Below are positions 14,101-24,700 of a stretch of 64,000 nucleotides of DNA, one piece after another. A model generated the notes under the pieces. The model had not been told where the DNA came from. It saw only the letters and a list, made by a program, of their open reading frames with translations, and ran no database searches. Position 1 is the stretch's first letter, and every line of letters begins with the position of its first letter. The position numbers and the translations under genes are program-made. Origin of the DNA: Opisthocomus hoazin (taxonomy: Eukaryota > Chordata > Aves > Opisthocomiformes > Opisthocomidae); assembly GCF_030867145.1 (NCBI RefSeq), contig NC_134434.1, positions 9,920,001 through 9,984,000 of the forward strand, in the 5' to 3' direction.

Positions 14101-14515
14101 AATGAATCGCAGAATGGTTTGGGTTGGAAAGCACCTTAGAGGTCATCTCGTTCTAGCCCCCCTGCCATGGGCACGGACCCCTTCCACCAGCCCAGGCTGC
14201 TCAAAGCCCTGTCCAGCCTGGCCTTGGACACTGCCAGGGAGGGGGCAGCCACAGCTTCTCTGGGCAGCCTGGGCCGGGGCCTCACCATAAGAAATTTCTT
14301 TCTTACATCTCCCCTCTTCCAGTTTGAAGCCATTACCTCTTGTCCCATCACTCCATGCCCTTGCAACAAGCCCCTCTCCAGCTCTCTTGCAGGCCCCTCC
14401 AGGCACTGGCAGCTGCTCTAAGGTCTCCCCGCAGCCTTCTCTTCCCCAGGCTGCACAGCCCTGGCTCCCTCAGCCTTTCCTCACAGCAGAGGTGCTCCGG
14501 CTCTCAGATCACGTT
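14101..14515 (-). mobile_element. CR1 LINE 3' fragment (minus orientation)
   Basis: The plus strand starts with a GCAGAATGGTTTGGGTTGG-type block, the complement of the CR1 3' end. It continues through the complements of the conserved CR1 segments encoding the reverse-transcriptase tail and 3' UTR (for example AAGGTCTCCCCGCAGCCTTC). The 5' part of the element is missing, as is usual for CR1. The frame is broken and no intact ORF remains. It sits between ERN1 and the snoRNA host gene. Confidence 0.9.
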
Positions 14516-15018
14516 TGATCACGTAGCTGCCATCCCACCCTCAAAGTCTGAGAATTGGCTGGCGAGCGTTCAGGTAATCATCACCTCTTTACATGTGATG
14601 TTATTAACTGCAAGCCGAATTTCAAGCCGTACTGCGTGAAGGGAGGAGTTTTCCAGTTGCGCAAACGCTGCGTATGCTGCTACCACATCGTAGTGATTTA
14701 ACGCAAGTCCCCCCCCGACGGCCTCACAGGGGGAAGGAAACAGCGTCAAAGCCGGGGATGAGGCGGCAGGAGGCCAGCCGGGGCGGGAAGACAAGCGCTG
14801 GGGCACGCCCGCCTGCCCCCCTGGCACCTCTCCTCAGAAACCGAGCCACCCCCGGAGGCAGGCAGCTCTGAAGTGCGAGCCGGGCCCGGGCTTACGCACG
14901 TTGAATATTAAGCCCTATTTGTTAACAGCAACGAAGTGCTAGCACAGAGCACTAAAGGAGAGCGCGATCGCTTCTGAACAGGCGAACACAGCTCCCCCAC
15001 GCACCGGCGGGGAAAGGC
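14516..15018. other. Intergenic, GC-rising, no gene seen
   Basis: This sequence lies between the CR1 copy and the poly-G tract. GC and CpG rise toward the snoRNA host promoter. I see no coding exon or RNA gene. Confidence 0.55.
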
Positions 15019-15026
15019 GGGGGGGT

Positions 15027-15076
<50 letters not shown>
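15019..15076. repeat. 58-base poly-G tract (one T interruption)
   Basis: The plus strand reads G7, T at 15026, then G50. It is followed about 230 bases downstream by the start of the snoRNA host gene. Such a run can form G-quadruplex stacks. The exact length in the assembly should not be trusted. An apparent poly-Pro ORF on the minus strand and a poly-Gly ORF on the plus strand are artefacts of the run. Confidence 0.95.
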
Positions 15077-15154
15077 CTAACCAGGCGCTCCCTCGGACTC
15101 AGCCTCTCCCTCAACCCCGCCGCCATCGCAGTGCTTCCCGCCTACATCCCGCTG

Positions 15155-15304
15155 GGCGGCAGCCCCGCCCACGGCTCCGCCCACCCTCGCGCGCAAGCCG
15201 CATCCGGATCGGCTCGTGCCCCCAAGCTTGGATACTATTGGGCGAGACAAGGAGAGGCGGGGTGCCGGTGGCTGCATAAAAGGCAGCGAAGCGAGCTCTG
15301 CGGC
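15155..15304 (+). promoter_or_regulatory. SNHG25: Core promoter of the snoRNA host gene
   Basis: GC-box-like CCCCGCCC lies near 15162-15169. An inverted CCAAT box (ATTGG) is at 15237-15241 and a TATA-like CATAAAAGG at 15275-15283. About 30 bases after the TATA box comes CCTTTCT (15304-15310), a pyrimidine-rich start that fits a 5'TOP initiation site. A TOP start is the usual arrangement for snoRNA host genes and ties their transcription to ribosome production. The spacing CCAAT to TATA to start is canonical. Confidence 0.7.
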
Positions 15305-15375
15305 CTTTCTATCAGCCCAGCGGGCAATGGTGAGTACGCTGGCGGGGCAGGCGGGTGCACGGGCGGGCTGGCCGG

Positions 15376-15444
15376 GCTGCGGTGATGTCCCTTGACACGT
15401 GTTAGACTGCTGACATGCATGAAGCAAACCTACTGCTGAGCGCC
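15376..15444 (+). ncRNA. SNORD104: Box C/D snoRNA, SNORD104-like
   Basis: Within the host intron the boxes appear in order: box C GTGATGT (15382-15388), D' CTGA (15410-15413), C' TGCATGA (15416-15422) and D CTGA (15436-15439), with short flanking GC pairing (15379-15380 with 15440-15441). Total size of about 65-70 nt is normal for C/D snoRNAs. Box D lies about 80 nt before the 3' splice site, the usual spacing for intron-encoded C/D snoRNAs. The family directs fibrillarin-dependent 2'-O-methylation of rRNA; the human counterpart is reported to target 28S rRNA. I could not align the guide to rRNA here. Box C differs from the perfect RTGATGA at its last base. The name rests on position and layout. 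Confidence 0.75.
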
Positions 15445-15555
15445 TGGGCTGCCGCCCGCCCGCCGGGCGCTTGCGGTGCACCGCCTCCCTAACCTCCCCT
15501 TTCCCCTCCGTGTCTTGCAGGGCTCGTGTGGCGACCGGCGGCGAGCGGCCTGGCA

Positions 15556-15561
15556 AATAAA
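15556..15561 (+). terminator. SNHG25: Poly(A) signal of the snoRNA host gene
   Basis: A canonical AATAAA in an otherwise GC-rich region, followed by a GT-rich stretch (CTGTGTGC, then CGTGTCC). Cleavage would fall near 15575-15580. Confidence 0.6.
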
Positions 15562-15579
15562 CCTGTGTGCACCCCTTGA

Positions 15580-16655
15580 GCGTGTCCGGCTGGTTCTTAG
15601 CGCGCGTCTCGACCCGTTCCCCGCACTGTCTTTGACCCGGCGGCGTGCCCTGCCCGCGGCGCCGCTGGCCAAGCTGCAGTGCCAGAGCGAAGCGCTTGTT
15701 CATAACTGGGGCTGCTCGGCCCGGCCCGGGCGGCGCTTTTAAAAGCAAGCGACAGGCGCCGCGCGAAATGGCGCCGCAACCTGGGGGGAGGAAGGAGGCG
15801 GTGCCGCGGTTGGGGGGTGTGGCCGGACCGGGAGCCGCTGCCCTGGTACCTGGCGTGTGGGGATGGGAGGGGGGAACGCGTGCTCTGCTGATTCAGCGTG
15901 ACTTCACAAAGATCCCAGGATTCGTGCCTGGCTGTTGCAGCAGTAAAGTCACCTGGGTGAAAGTGAGCTAGCTGCTGAGCAGGAGTGCTGCGTCCACCTG
16001 CTTTCTGGAGACCAGACTTGGGGTCCTTCATGCATGCAGCAAAAGAGGATTTGGAAATAAAATGTGACCTAAGCTGCAACTAGCTGAAGGGCCTTCTTAT
16101 CCATCCGTTACCATCTGTGCTTGTGCTGCTCTGCAGGCCCAGAGGCATGCTTGGTGTTTTCTGTATACAGAAAAGTTACATCCGTACCCACCCTGATGAC
16201 AGGGTTGGATGTATGAGAGGAGCAGCAGAGTCTAGGAAGTCGGCAAAAGATGCCTAAGCTTGGAGAGGTTTTTCCCACTATCCTACTCTGGAGGGCATTT
16301 TGCATGGCTGCTCTGTTCTGTAATTCCTGGTAATAATTGAGGTTTTCACAGGTGTTTAAATGAAAAAAAACATGTTTTGAAAGCTTGTTCTGCCTGTAAC
16401 TGCTGCAGTGAAATTTAGTTTACTACAGTAAAATTCCTCAATTCAAGCTCTTCCTTTCAGAGCCAGAACAGTCTCAGCATTGGTTAACCCTAAAATTGTC
16501 ATAGGCCATAACCACCGAGTACAACTTGTGTATAAAAAAAAAATCTGAAAAGCACATAGCATGCTGTGTTGTCTTAGCAAGTTGCCTTCCTAATGCTTTT
16601 GAAACAACTTGCAGAAGACAGTGTCTAAGCACTATATAGAAATATTTTAACTGAG
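15580..16655. other. Convergent intergenic gap between SNHG25 and TEX2
   Basis: The first 250 bases remain GC/CpG rich, then composition drops to AT-rich. ORFs overlap on both strands but none is recognisable. I looked for the H/ACA snoRNA that the human SNHG25 locus also carries (SNORA50C) and saw no clear H box or ACA hairpin pair. Confidence 0.55.
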
Positions 16656-16677
16656 TAATTGTTTGACATGGGATAAA

Positions 16678-16683
16678 TTTATT
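16678..16683 (-). terminator. TEX2: Likely distal poly(A) signal of TEX2
   Basis: Minus-strand AATAAA (TTTATT on plus), about 1.9 kb downstream of the TEX2 stop codon. Other candidates of the ATTAAA type occur closer to the stop (near 17321 and 17436), so alternative 3' ends are possible. Confidence 0.5.
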
Positions 16684-17383
16684 TAATAAAACAAGCAAGA
16701 GTGTAGTTACCCACAGTTTATGAAGTGCAATATGACAATCTTGTGTAATAAGTCTAAATCTGTTTACACATTAGTGCATCTAGTCCTTTGACTTTAGTTA
16801 TTGCACATAGAAATTAAATCCTATAAAAAGACCTGCGTACAAGACATGCAGACTTCATGAAAGGCAAATAATGCCTACATAATCAGAGCAAACCCCAGAA
16901 TATATACAGCCTGGAATGGTCAAGGAGGAGTTCAGGTAACAAATATAACCTACTAATATTTCAATTAAAGGTAACCAAAATAGGTGTTCAAATATAGAAT
17001 TAATTTTAAATATATTAAATGCTAGTTTTATGTTTCAGGCAAGGTGCTGTTTAAAAAACCTTCAATATAATAGCTTTGTTTAGAGATGGTAAATCATCAA
17101 GTTACACATGGAAGTTTTGATTTACATCAAATGTGACAACACAACATACAAAAAAGTTTTTAAAAAATTACTTCTAAAAAAAGCAAACCATGTTATAAAA
17201 GGAGAGCCACAACTCACCTTCTCTGTAAACTAAAATGTTTTCTGACATCCATGAACAGTTGGCAACGCTATCAGGAAAATATTACGTGTGTTAAATAGTG
17301 GATATGTAGTATTCAAATATTTAATTTACTGCATACATTTAGTCTTGAATTGTTATACCAGATAGAAATCAAAGGCAGTTCTT

Positions 17384-17400
17384 CCCCCCCCCCCCCCCCC
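17384..17400 (-). repeat. G17 homopolymer in TEX2 3' UTR (C17 on plus)
   Basis: An uninterrupted run of 17 C on plus, hence G17 in the TEX2 transcript if the distal poly(A) site is used. Confidence 0.95.
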
Positions 17401-18579
17401 TTAGTTTTGGCCACTAATTAGCAGAAACAGCCTTTAATTACATCGCGATCAGCTTGGAACTGCAATGCTTGAATTCCTATTCCACAAAGTCCAAAAAACC
17501 AATGCATAGGGGTCAAAACCTTGGCTACAGCTGTTTTCACAAATGTCGAGTGACTTGATGCCTGGAGTTGCACAGCTGTAACGTGAGAATTTGGTCCCCT
17601 GCTTTGCATGTAAACACAGTGCAATGGAAGAGACAGCAACAAACTCTCCTCTAAGAAAGAACTAGGTGTGTTTCACTGTAGTAAGAGGCTTTATACACAG
17701 TAGGGTAACCAAGTACTTCTGGTAATGTGCAGTATTTGATATTTTGTGTATGTGCTCGTGTCTTTATAAACATTCAGAATTAATCACGAACTAAGGTGAT
17801 TGTACCTCACTATAAGGCGGCTTGCTATGGTTTGGTCTCATGGCTTTACCAACTTTTTTCTCCTCATTTACAAAAATCTGACAGTCCCACCTTCGCTGAT
17901 AGTTATGTGTGTTTTATGGCTACTTGCTTCCCAAAAAAAGCACAAGTTCTGTATGAAAAAAGTAATACGTATATACCATGTTGAATCACAATATTACCTA
18001 TACATCCAATTTACATTCTTTTATCCTGAAAGCATTTCATATTTCGATTGCTTGACACAAGCTATTGACTGCAGAAGTGAAAGAACATAAAACAGTTCAT
18101 TCTACACCTCCAACTGCCTGAGAAAGAAAAATATTCTTCCAGTTTTATAAATTCATTCCTTAATTAGGATTTTTTCCATTTGGCATGCAGTTCCTTTGCT
18201 GCCAAACAATCTTTCAATGCTTTAATGCACTTCAACATCGCGTGAAAACATAAGCTGAACAAAAGAGGTGTCAACAAGCTCCTTGATCTATTACAGTTAG
18301 GTTCCTCCTCCCTCCCCCAAAGAACAGGTCATCTTAGCCTCCGAGTTAAAATCCCCATGGCAGCCAGTACAAAAGCAAATCACCTGCTTAATGGAATGAA
18401 ACTTCATGTAGCTGAAGTACACAGGAACAATAACCAGGCAAGTGAGCACAAAGGTATGGTTACAGGCAGTCCTCCAGGGGATGGAAAGTGGCACAAGTTA
18501 AGGATGAGAACTACAGCACAGTTTATAAAACCATGAGAATAACTTTTATAATACTGTAAACTGCAAGAGTCTTCACATG

Positions 18580-18702
18580 TCATGGTTGATCAGGAGCCTC
18601 TGTGATCAGATCTTTAGGAGGGCATGTAGAGGAGCGGGGATCCATGGCTGAGTGCATTAAAGGAATATAAACATCATCCATGTTTGGCATGACAAAGATT
18701 TT
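18580..18702 (-). CDS. TEX2: TEX2 coding exon 11 (C-terminus and stop)
   Basis: Encodes KIFVMPNMDDVYIPLMHSAM and a short polar tail ending PDQP, then TGA at 18582-18580. 41 codons, phase 0 in. Acceptor CTTTTTCACAG reads from the complement just above 18702. The MPNMDDVYIP motif is a hallmark of the TEX2 C-terminus. Confidence 0.95.
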   Translation of the reverse strand, partial: KIFVMPNMDDVYIPLMHSAMDPRSSTCPPKDLITEAPDQP

Positions 18703-21700
18703 CTGTGAAAAAGATGCAATTAAATCAAGTTACATTTCATATGTCACTTGAAACCTTAGTTTACCAATTTGTTTAGTTACAAAATGCAACAGAATTTCCA
18801 CATAAAAGGTTCTTGAGTTCAGCACTGTTTGCATCAATGCCGCTACTGCAGCCCTGCAGCATCCATTAACGCCAGCCATTTAGTTGTGTTACAGCTGTAG
18901 ATGAAGCTCAGAAATATGAAGATTTCTGCCCTTTCCATTACATTGAAATGGCACTACAGGAAACATGAACTTTTCTAAACTGCTGCTTTCTCAGCTCTTA
19001 CCTATGCACTTTCAAACTGCACTTTTAATGAAATAAGCAGTTTTGACTTCTGGTTGATTGTACAGGTTCAGGTCTGGAAGGAATCTGGTCAGTAAACTGT
19101 TTTCCTATCCTGCAAGTATTTGTAAATTTGGAGGGTTTTTTCCTATTTTGCAGTACAGTTAATGTGATTTTAAAAAATTATTTTTAAAAAAGTAGTAACA
19201 GGACATCTTACTGTCTCATCTGTTCTTAATTTCAGACAACAGTTTGACCCTCTATCATCTAAGATCATGTTTTTATTTAAGTACTACAAATTCCAACATT
19301 CCAAAATTCTAAATTGTAAAATTATTCTGACAAGTGCTAAAACAGATTTCCATCCAGGTCTACAGGTGGTCTTGAGACCATACCAAAAGTCAGTTTCAGC
19401 AGAAGTTCTTAACATCCTTTCCACTGAACAGAGCAGTGGAGGATACCAACTAGTTTTGAATGAAATAGGGGACATGCAAAAACTAAAAATCCCCACCCCT
19501 CTAATAGACCAAAACTATCATTAATGAAGTGAAAATGTAAAGGAAACGCACCTGAAACTCTTGTTCTAGTTTCCTCTCTATCCAGTCAGTTACATGAACC
19601 AGAGTGACTTCTCTCTCACCAAGTTTTGGCCGAGCTTTTAACTCCAGGTGGGGAGGTCTTCGAAAGCCATACCTTAGAAGAACACACAGAACAGGTTTTA
19701 TTCTAACACTCCAATGAAGCATATACTTAAATGTGTTCTCAGTTTTCTCTTAATAGCAATTCCTACCTCATTTACAACTAGTTTGTGTTGCACCTCTTCC
19801 AGAGCCCATTTCAGCTACACTTTTACCTTTTTTCTTAGTTGCAATCCCCTACGTAGCACACACCTGAAACATTGCCCGGTTCTGGAGGAAGTTCCTCTTA
19901 CCATATTCTGTCAGTAGGTGGAGGTGGAATGTTAATTACGAGTGTTCCTCGGCACTCTTGTACTTCAACTGTTAGCAGCAATGGAGTATTGGAGACCTCT
20001 TCAATCTTCTTCTTAATAAACTCAGTCTCTGTTGCTTTCTGAAAGTATTTTGACTTAGTAATTTTATCCACAATTCTCATGATCTTACTTGTCCGATGTC
20101 CTCCGACATACCTTTAGAGAGAGAATGGAAAAAGAATACATTAAGGTAATTTTCTTAAACCTGTTGTTTGCTAAGACACCCATGGATTTCCTATTAAATC
20201 ATTAGTTTTTTATATAAAATTTCTAAACAGATACATATTCACGTGTCCAAGCAGTACCTACCAGAGCCTGCACATAGCAGCCATACTCTGGCAGCTACAA
20301 GTGTCTGGCAGAAATTCTGTCCAGCCTGAACACACTCCTTCCCAGACTGCATTGGAAGTGCAACATTTTTTAAAATTGCAGCTACGCTTACATCATTTAT
20401 GCCAGCAAGCTGGCATGAGAAGTGACAATCTGTCTATTACTGTTCTAAGACAATTGTCAAGACAGATGCACCGAGACATATGCACATATCAGCACAGAAG
20501 GCCCAGCCATCACGGCTAATCTACTTAACAGTGTGCGTTGAACAAAAAGGTTTTCGTTTTAAGGTATTGTAGCATTTAAAACGAGTATAAAGGTGTTGAA
20601 AAAGAAGGGGAAGACAATTTTGGCAGTGGGTGGAATGGTATTCCAAAAATGGTTAACTATGCCTGCAAAAAGAAGCTACTCTTCCTGGCAATTGTGTCAG
20701 ACGACATCCTAGCTTTCAAAACAGATGCCTTAAGGACTGAATACGTCTTTTCTCACCCCTATCCCATACTGGAAATATACACTCTAAGAGCAGCATAGCT
20801 GGTATTTTCCACACACTATATTATGCCTAATTGTGGCTCTTGATATTATGTAGCAGAGATCGCCTTGCTAAGGAAATGACCAAGGGGAAAAAAAAGAAAA
20901 AAGAAAAAAAAAAAAAAAATCATTCTTACACAGACTTTGTACAGAGTTTTCTCCTTAGCACAACATAACACAGGAAACTCCTCAGCTCATATAAAAAGGG
21001 TGAACTAATTTCAGCTTTTGGATTTTACACTAGCTATATCTTTACCCAGCGAAAGTAGTTAACTCTCTCATCAGATGGCAGTAACGCAGATTGTTGGTAG
21101 GTGTAAGGAAATTCTTTCAGTATTTTACTTAAAATTCCTTTGTTCTCACTCTTTGTCCTTTTTATCAAGAGTTCTTTATAAGTTCTATGTATTTTTAAAA
21201 GATATGAAAAGCATCTATTGAAATAATTCCAACAATTTTGCACAAAGCTGTCAGAAGGGTTTAGGAGTAAAACTAAGGAAACTCCCTGGAACGTTTTGAA
21301 TATGTCACGGACTCTTTTGGTATATTCACTGTAAAATCCCTGACATGCGTTCAGACATAGGAAACACTGTGACTGAGACATTTCAGGCTGACTACAACTT
21401 TCTTACTGCGTGGCATAATTTCAGTCATATACAGAAAGCAAAAAAATTCAGAACAGCAGCCAAAGCAAGGAATGACGTGACAAAACTGATGTCAGGAAAT
21501 TTTCTTTGAAATTCTTGCACAGCATCAGAGGGCAGTATTGCATAGCCTAGACGCTCAAAGTCCTTCAAGAAAAAAAAAAAAAAAGAAAAGAAAGGAAGAA
21601 AAAAAACCCCCACCAACACAACCCCCCCGAGCAAGAAATCTAGGCTTGAATAACAATTGTTTTCTTAGAGAAAAGAACACAGTGGAAATAAGGGATCAGC

Positions 21701-24700
21701 AGGATCAACATGGGTATAATACGGTATACAAACAGTGTTACACGTTCACGCAGAAAATCCTGTTCTTGGCTCTGCTACCAGGCAAGGCAGGCTGGGGAAG
21801 GTCCCCATAGTTCTCTGGCCCAAAGACTGGTCTCTCTCTGTAACCTAACAGCGAAGAAATCAGGAGGCATCAAATGGAGCTCTGCACAGGTCACTCTACA
21901 GAAATGCTGTCTGGTGAACAACGCTCCCAGCACAGTAAAACGCTCGGCAGAGCAGCTTCCTTCCACTCTGTAGTACATGGCTCGATTGCTGCTCTTTGCT
22001 CTAGAAATGGGTGAGCTGTGTTTGCTTAATTGCTTGGATATACTCACACTCTGACATCCTGTGTGACGATGGGCTTTCTAGGACTGGAACAAGGTAGCAG
22101 TTATACTAAGTCTGGAAGTGGGGAGGAGGAGGAAAGGATTAACAAGCACTGTGTAGACAGCTCACCCTTCTGCTCCTGGAGTCACCTGCTTCTCTCCTGC
22201 CAATTCAGGAGCATCGTCCTCTTCTGAAGACCCAGCGCTGGACGATTCCTCATCACTGTCTGCAAGACAATACGCCCTTGGCCTGAAACTGAAACAAGGC
22301 AATTTCCAGGTCAAATATAATATTCTTAAATAGCTATTCATCATGTACAGCTTTGGCCGACATCACATGTATTTCTGTTGGTGACTCTGAAATGTCCCTT
22401 TCTCTTTTTTTAGAAACTCTACCTAAAAGAACAAATCCAAAGCCACCCTGAAGCCAGTCTGTCAGAACTAGCTCCAAAACAGAAAGGTTTTTCTTCTCGA
22501 GTGGAACATAATCCTGCATAAAAGAGGATGGCAGGGGAATAGCTGTTCTACATATTCAAATAAAAAGTGGTCATTATTCAAAATACATTTGAAAGCATCT
22601 TTGTTGCTGCTTGTGGTTTTCCATGAATGTTGAGCAGTACCTAGGCCAGACAGGGTTTTTTTGTTTGTTTTTAAAATGCTAACAAAGACATGCCTTCAAA
22701 TTGAAAGATGTGAATGTGTGATTCTGTCTTCTACTAAAAGCAAACACAGGACTCCAACTTAAAATGACATCGTCTACCAAGTGAATCCCAGAATCCCTCA
22801 GAGACGTTAACGGAGCTGCTAACACGGATACCTTAGCCTCACAACATATATACCTTATCTTCACAGCACCTTTAACCCACATCAATAAATTCCATTTTGT
22901 CTGCTGACACACGCGTGCCATTTTTGCAGCACAGACATATCTCCAGCACTGGTAACACGTGCAAAGCACAAGAGAATCGACCTTTGTCGTCTGCCTCCAA
23001 AAGGAAACGCACAATGCTCACACTGGCAGAGCGAACTTGTCTCAAACGAGCGATTCACTTTACTGCAGCTACAGTGTGGGTCATCAGTTACCGATTTGTG
23101 TAGAAAAAAGGCAATTTTATTAACACAAGTCATCTAACATAACCCTGGGAAGCATTTTGTAGATGTTTTGCAGAGATTCGTTTGTCCCATATAAATTTAG
23201 GCTATAATCTCCCTTTAGTATCTTTGCTGGAAACACTCCTTTCCCTACTACATTTTGAGGGAAATTGACCTTCGGGCTTGTGACTTTTTAAGCTCCTCTG
23301 ACACAGTGAATGATGTTTACTGGATTTACAGTTTCATTTTGTTTTTTTTCTGAAGAGAGTCCAAGATGAAATAAGGCAAAGAATGTCACGGGGAGAAGAG
23401 GGGAAAAAAGTAAAGTAGTAAGATCAAACTAGTGCTACTCTTACGGTACAAAGTATCACACAGTAGTAACCAACTCCTAGACTTCAATTATGGAAGAATT
23501 TATGCACACAACCACAGAAAAAAATTCCAAATCTTTTAAACAGATTAAAATTAGGGAAGGATACAGTGAATACATTTCAGTATAAACAGATCTCTACCAA
23601 ATGCAAGAACCTGAAATAGTTACACAACGCAGGCTTCAAAAGCACATGGGTTTAGCCCTAGGGACTATACCCAGGACTGTAATATTCTACAGCTTGTTCA
23701 GAATGCAGTTTATAGCTGCGTTTTCTTTCTTTTTTTGTGTATGTGTTCTTGGAAATTTATTTGAAGCATTTACGAACCTCACAGAGGGCATGGACTGAGG
23801 CTACTGTCTGCTATTCTGCGCACAGAACCAACTGTCAGTGCTGCATGAAGTCCTAACGTAACAGGGCAGCTCAGGCACAGTGCACGGTGCACAGCACTCC
23901 TCCCCACTGCCTACGAGCTGGAGCAGTAACCCCCTGACCTCTCCACACTGAAGAATTCGCTACCCAGGCTATGGAATCAGAGTTGTAAACCTCTTCTCCT
24001 TACCCAGAGAAGCATTTTGTACCTGCCAAAGAGTGAGACAGCACACCAAACTGAACCAGCTCCCTGAGGACTTCGGGGGTGGCGGGTGGCTCAGGGCACT
24101 GGCCCAAATAGCAATGCTGGAGCTGTTTCTCAGAGAGAAGTTCATGTTTTTAGGTCAAACTACAGGTTTTCTACCTGGGTGTGACCTCACTTCACCTTCC
24201 CGTGAACCTAGTTCAAAGCACACCCAGTGCATTCTCCAGGCTCTCACAGGCGTCACCTTCTTACAAGAAGGTGTTTGATTTGCCTACGTAATGAAGTGCC
24301 TCCACAAGCATGCACCGACAGGCTAAGACCACAAGATTTGCTCGCATTAAACAAAGCAACAACAAATAAGCATGAGTGAGATTTCAGGGGATCTCTGCAT
24401 ACAATGGGCCATTTATGAGACACAAACACTGGCAGAGAAACACTTTGGAGCTACAGTATTGTTGCGGAGCAGATTGCACAGTATTTTCTGAATTGCCATT
24501 TGTCGGTTTGTTTTTACACAGTACAACATAGCAAAAAGCACTGATGGGGGAAGAAAGTGCGGTAACCTTGGGTTAGCCTGCCTGCGTTTGCCTAATCTCC
24601 AGTACGGTAGAACCTGCTACTGTATTAATTTTATAAAACTGGCAATTAAATAGTTTTCCACACTTTTTGAGAGCTGCATTTTCCTGAGAGTGCATGCAAG

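Larger units (their letters stand above)
15305..15578 (+). ncRNA. SNHG25: SNHG25-like snoRNA host gene, two exons
   Basis: Proposed exon 1 is 15305-15329, starting with the TOP-like CTTTCT and ending at the donor GTGAGT (15330-15335). The intron is 15330-15520, with a pyrimidine-rich tract and TGTCTTGCAG acceptor (15511-15520). Exon 2 runs from 15521 past a poly(A) signal AATAAA at 15556-15561 with GT-rich sequence after it. The spliced RNA would be only about 80-85 nt before the tail and has no meaningful ORF. The intron carries a box C/D snoRNA. In human, SNHG25 lies between ERN1 and TEX2 and hosts SNORD104, and the same flanks are present here. Host identity is inferred from synteny plus structure. 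The 3' end is uncertain and further exons could exist. Confidence 0.72.
16660..18579 (-). other. TEX2: TEX2 3' UTR
   Basis: This is the sequence from the TEX2 stop codon to the distal AATAAA. It is AT-rich with no further coding exon. It carries a 17-base C run on plus (17384-17400), which is a G17 run in the mRNA sense. Length of about 1.9 kb is plausible for this gene. The distal boundary is inferred only from the poly(A) signal. Confidence 0.6.
20112..22165 (-). other. TEX2: TEX2 intron 8
   Basis: 2054 bp, AT-rich, with A-rich low-complexity tracts at 20888-20919 and 21570-21606 on plus. A 115-codon minus ORF at 21034-21381 has no splice-compatible flanks or recognisable similarity. Confidence 0.85.

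Noticed and set aside
15025-15126. Poly-Gly and poly-Pro proteins
   Set aside because: Direct translation of the G homopolymer; no gene context.
15077-15748. 223-codon minus ORF across the snoRNA host gene
   Set aside because: Low-complexity GC-rich frame, antisense to a well-structured non-coding gene, with no recognisable domain.
15580-15760. A second (H/ACA) snoRNA as in human SNHG25
   Set aside because: No convincing two-hairpin structure with an H box and a terminal ACA could be seen.
22334-22519. Possible extra TEX2 exon with splice-like edges
   Set aside because: Joining it in the phase set by exon 7 gives a stop codon within about 15 codons, and no similar segment exists in known TEX2.
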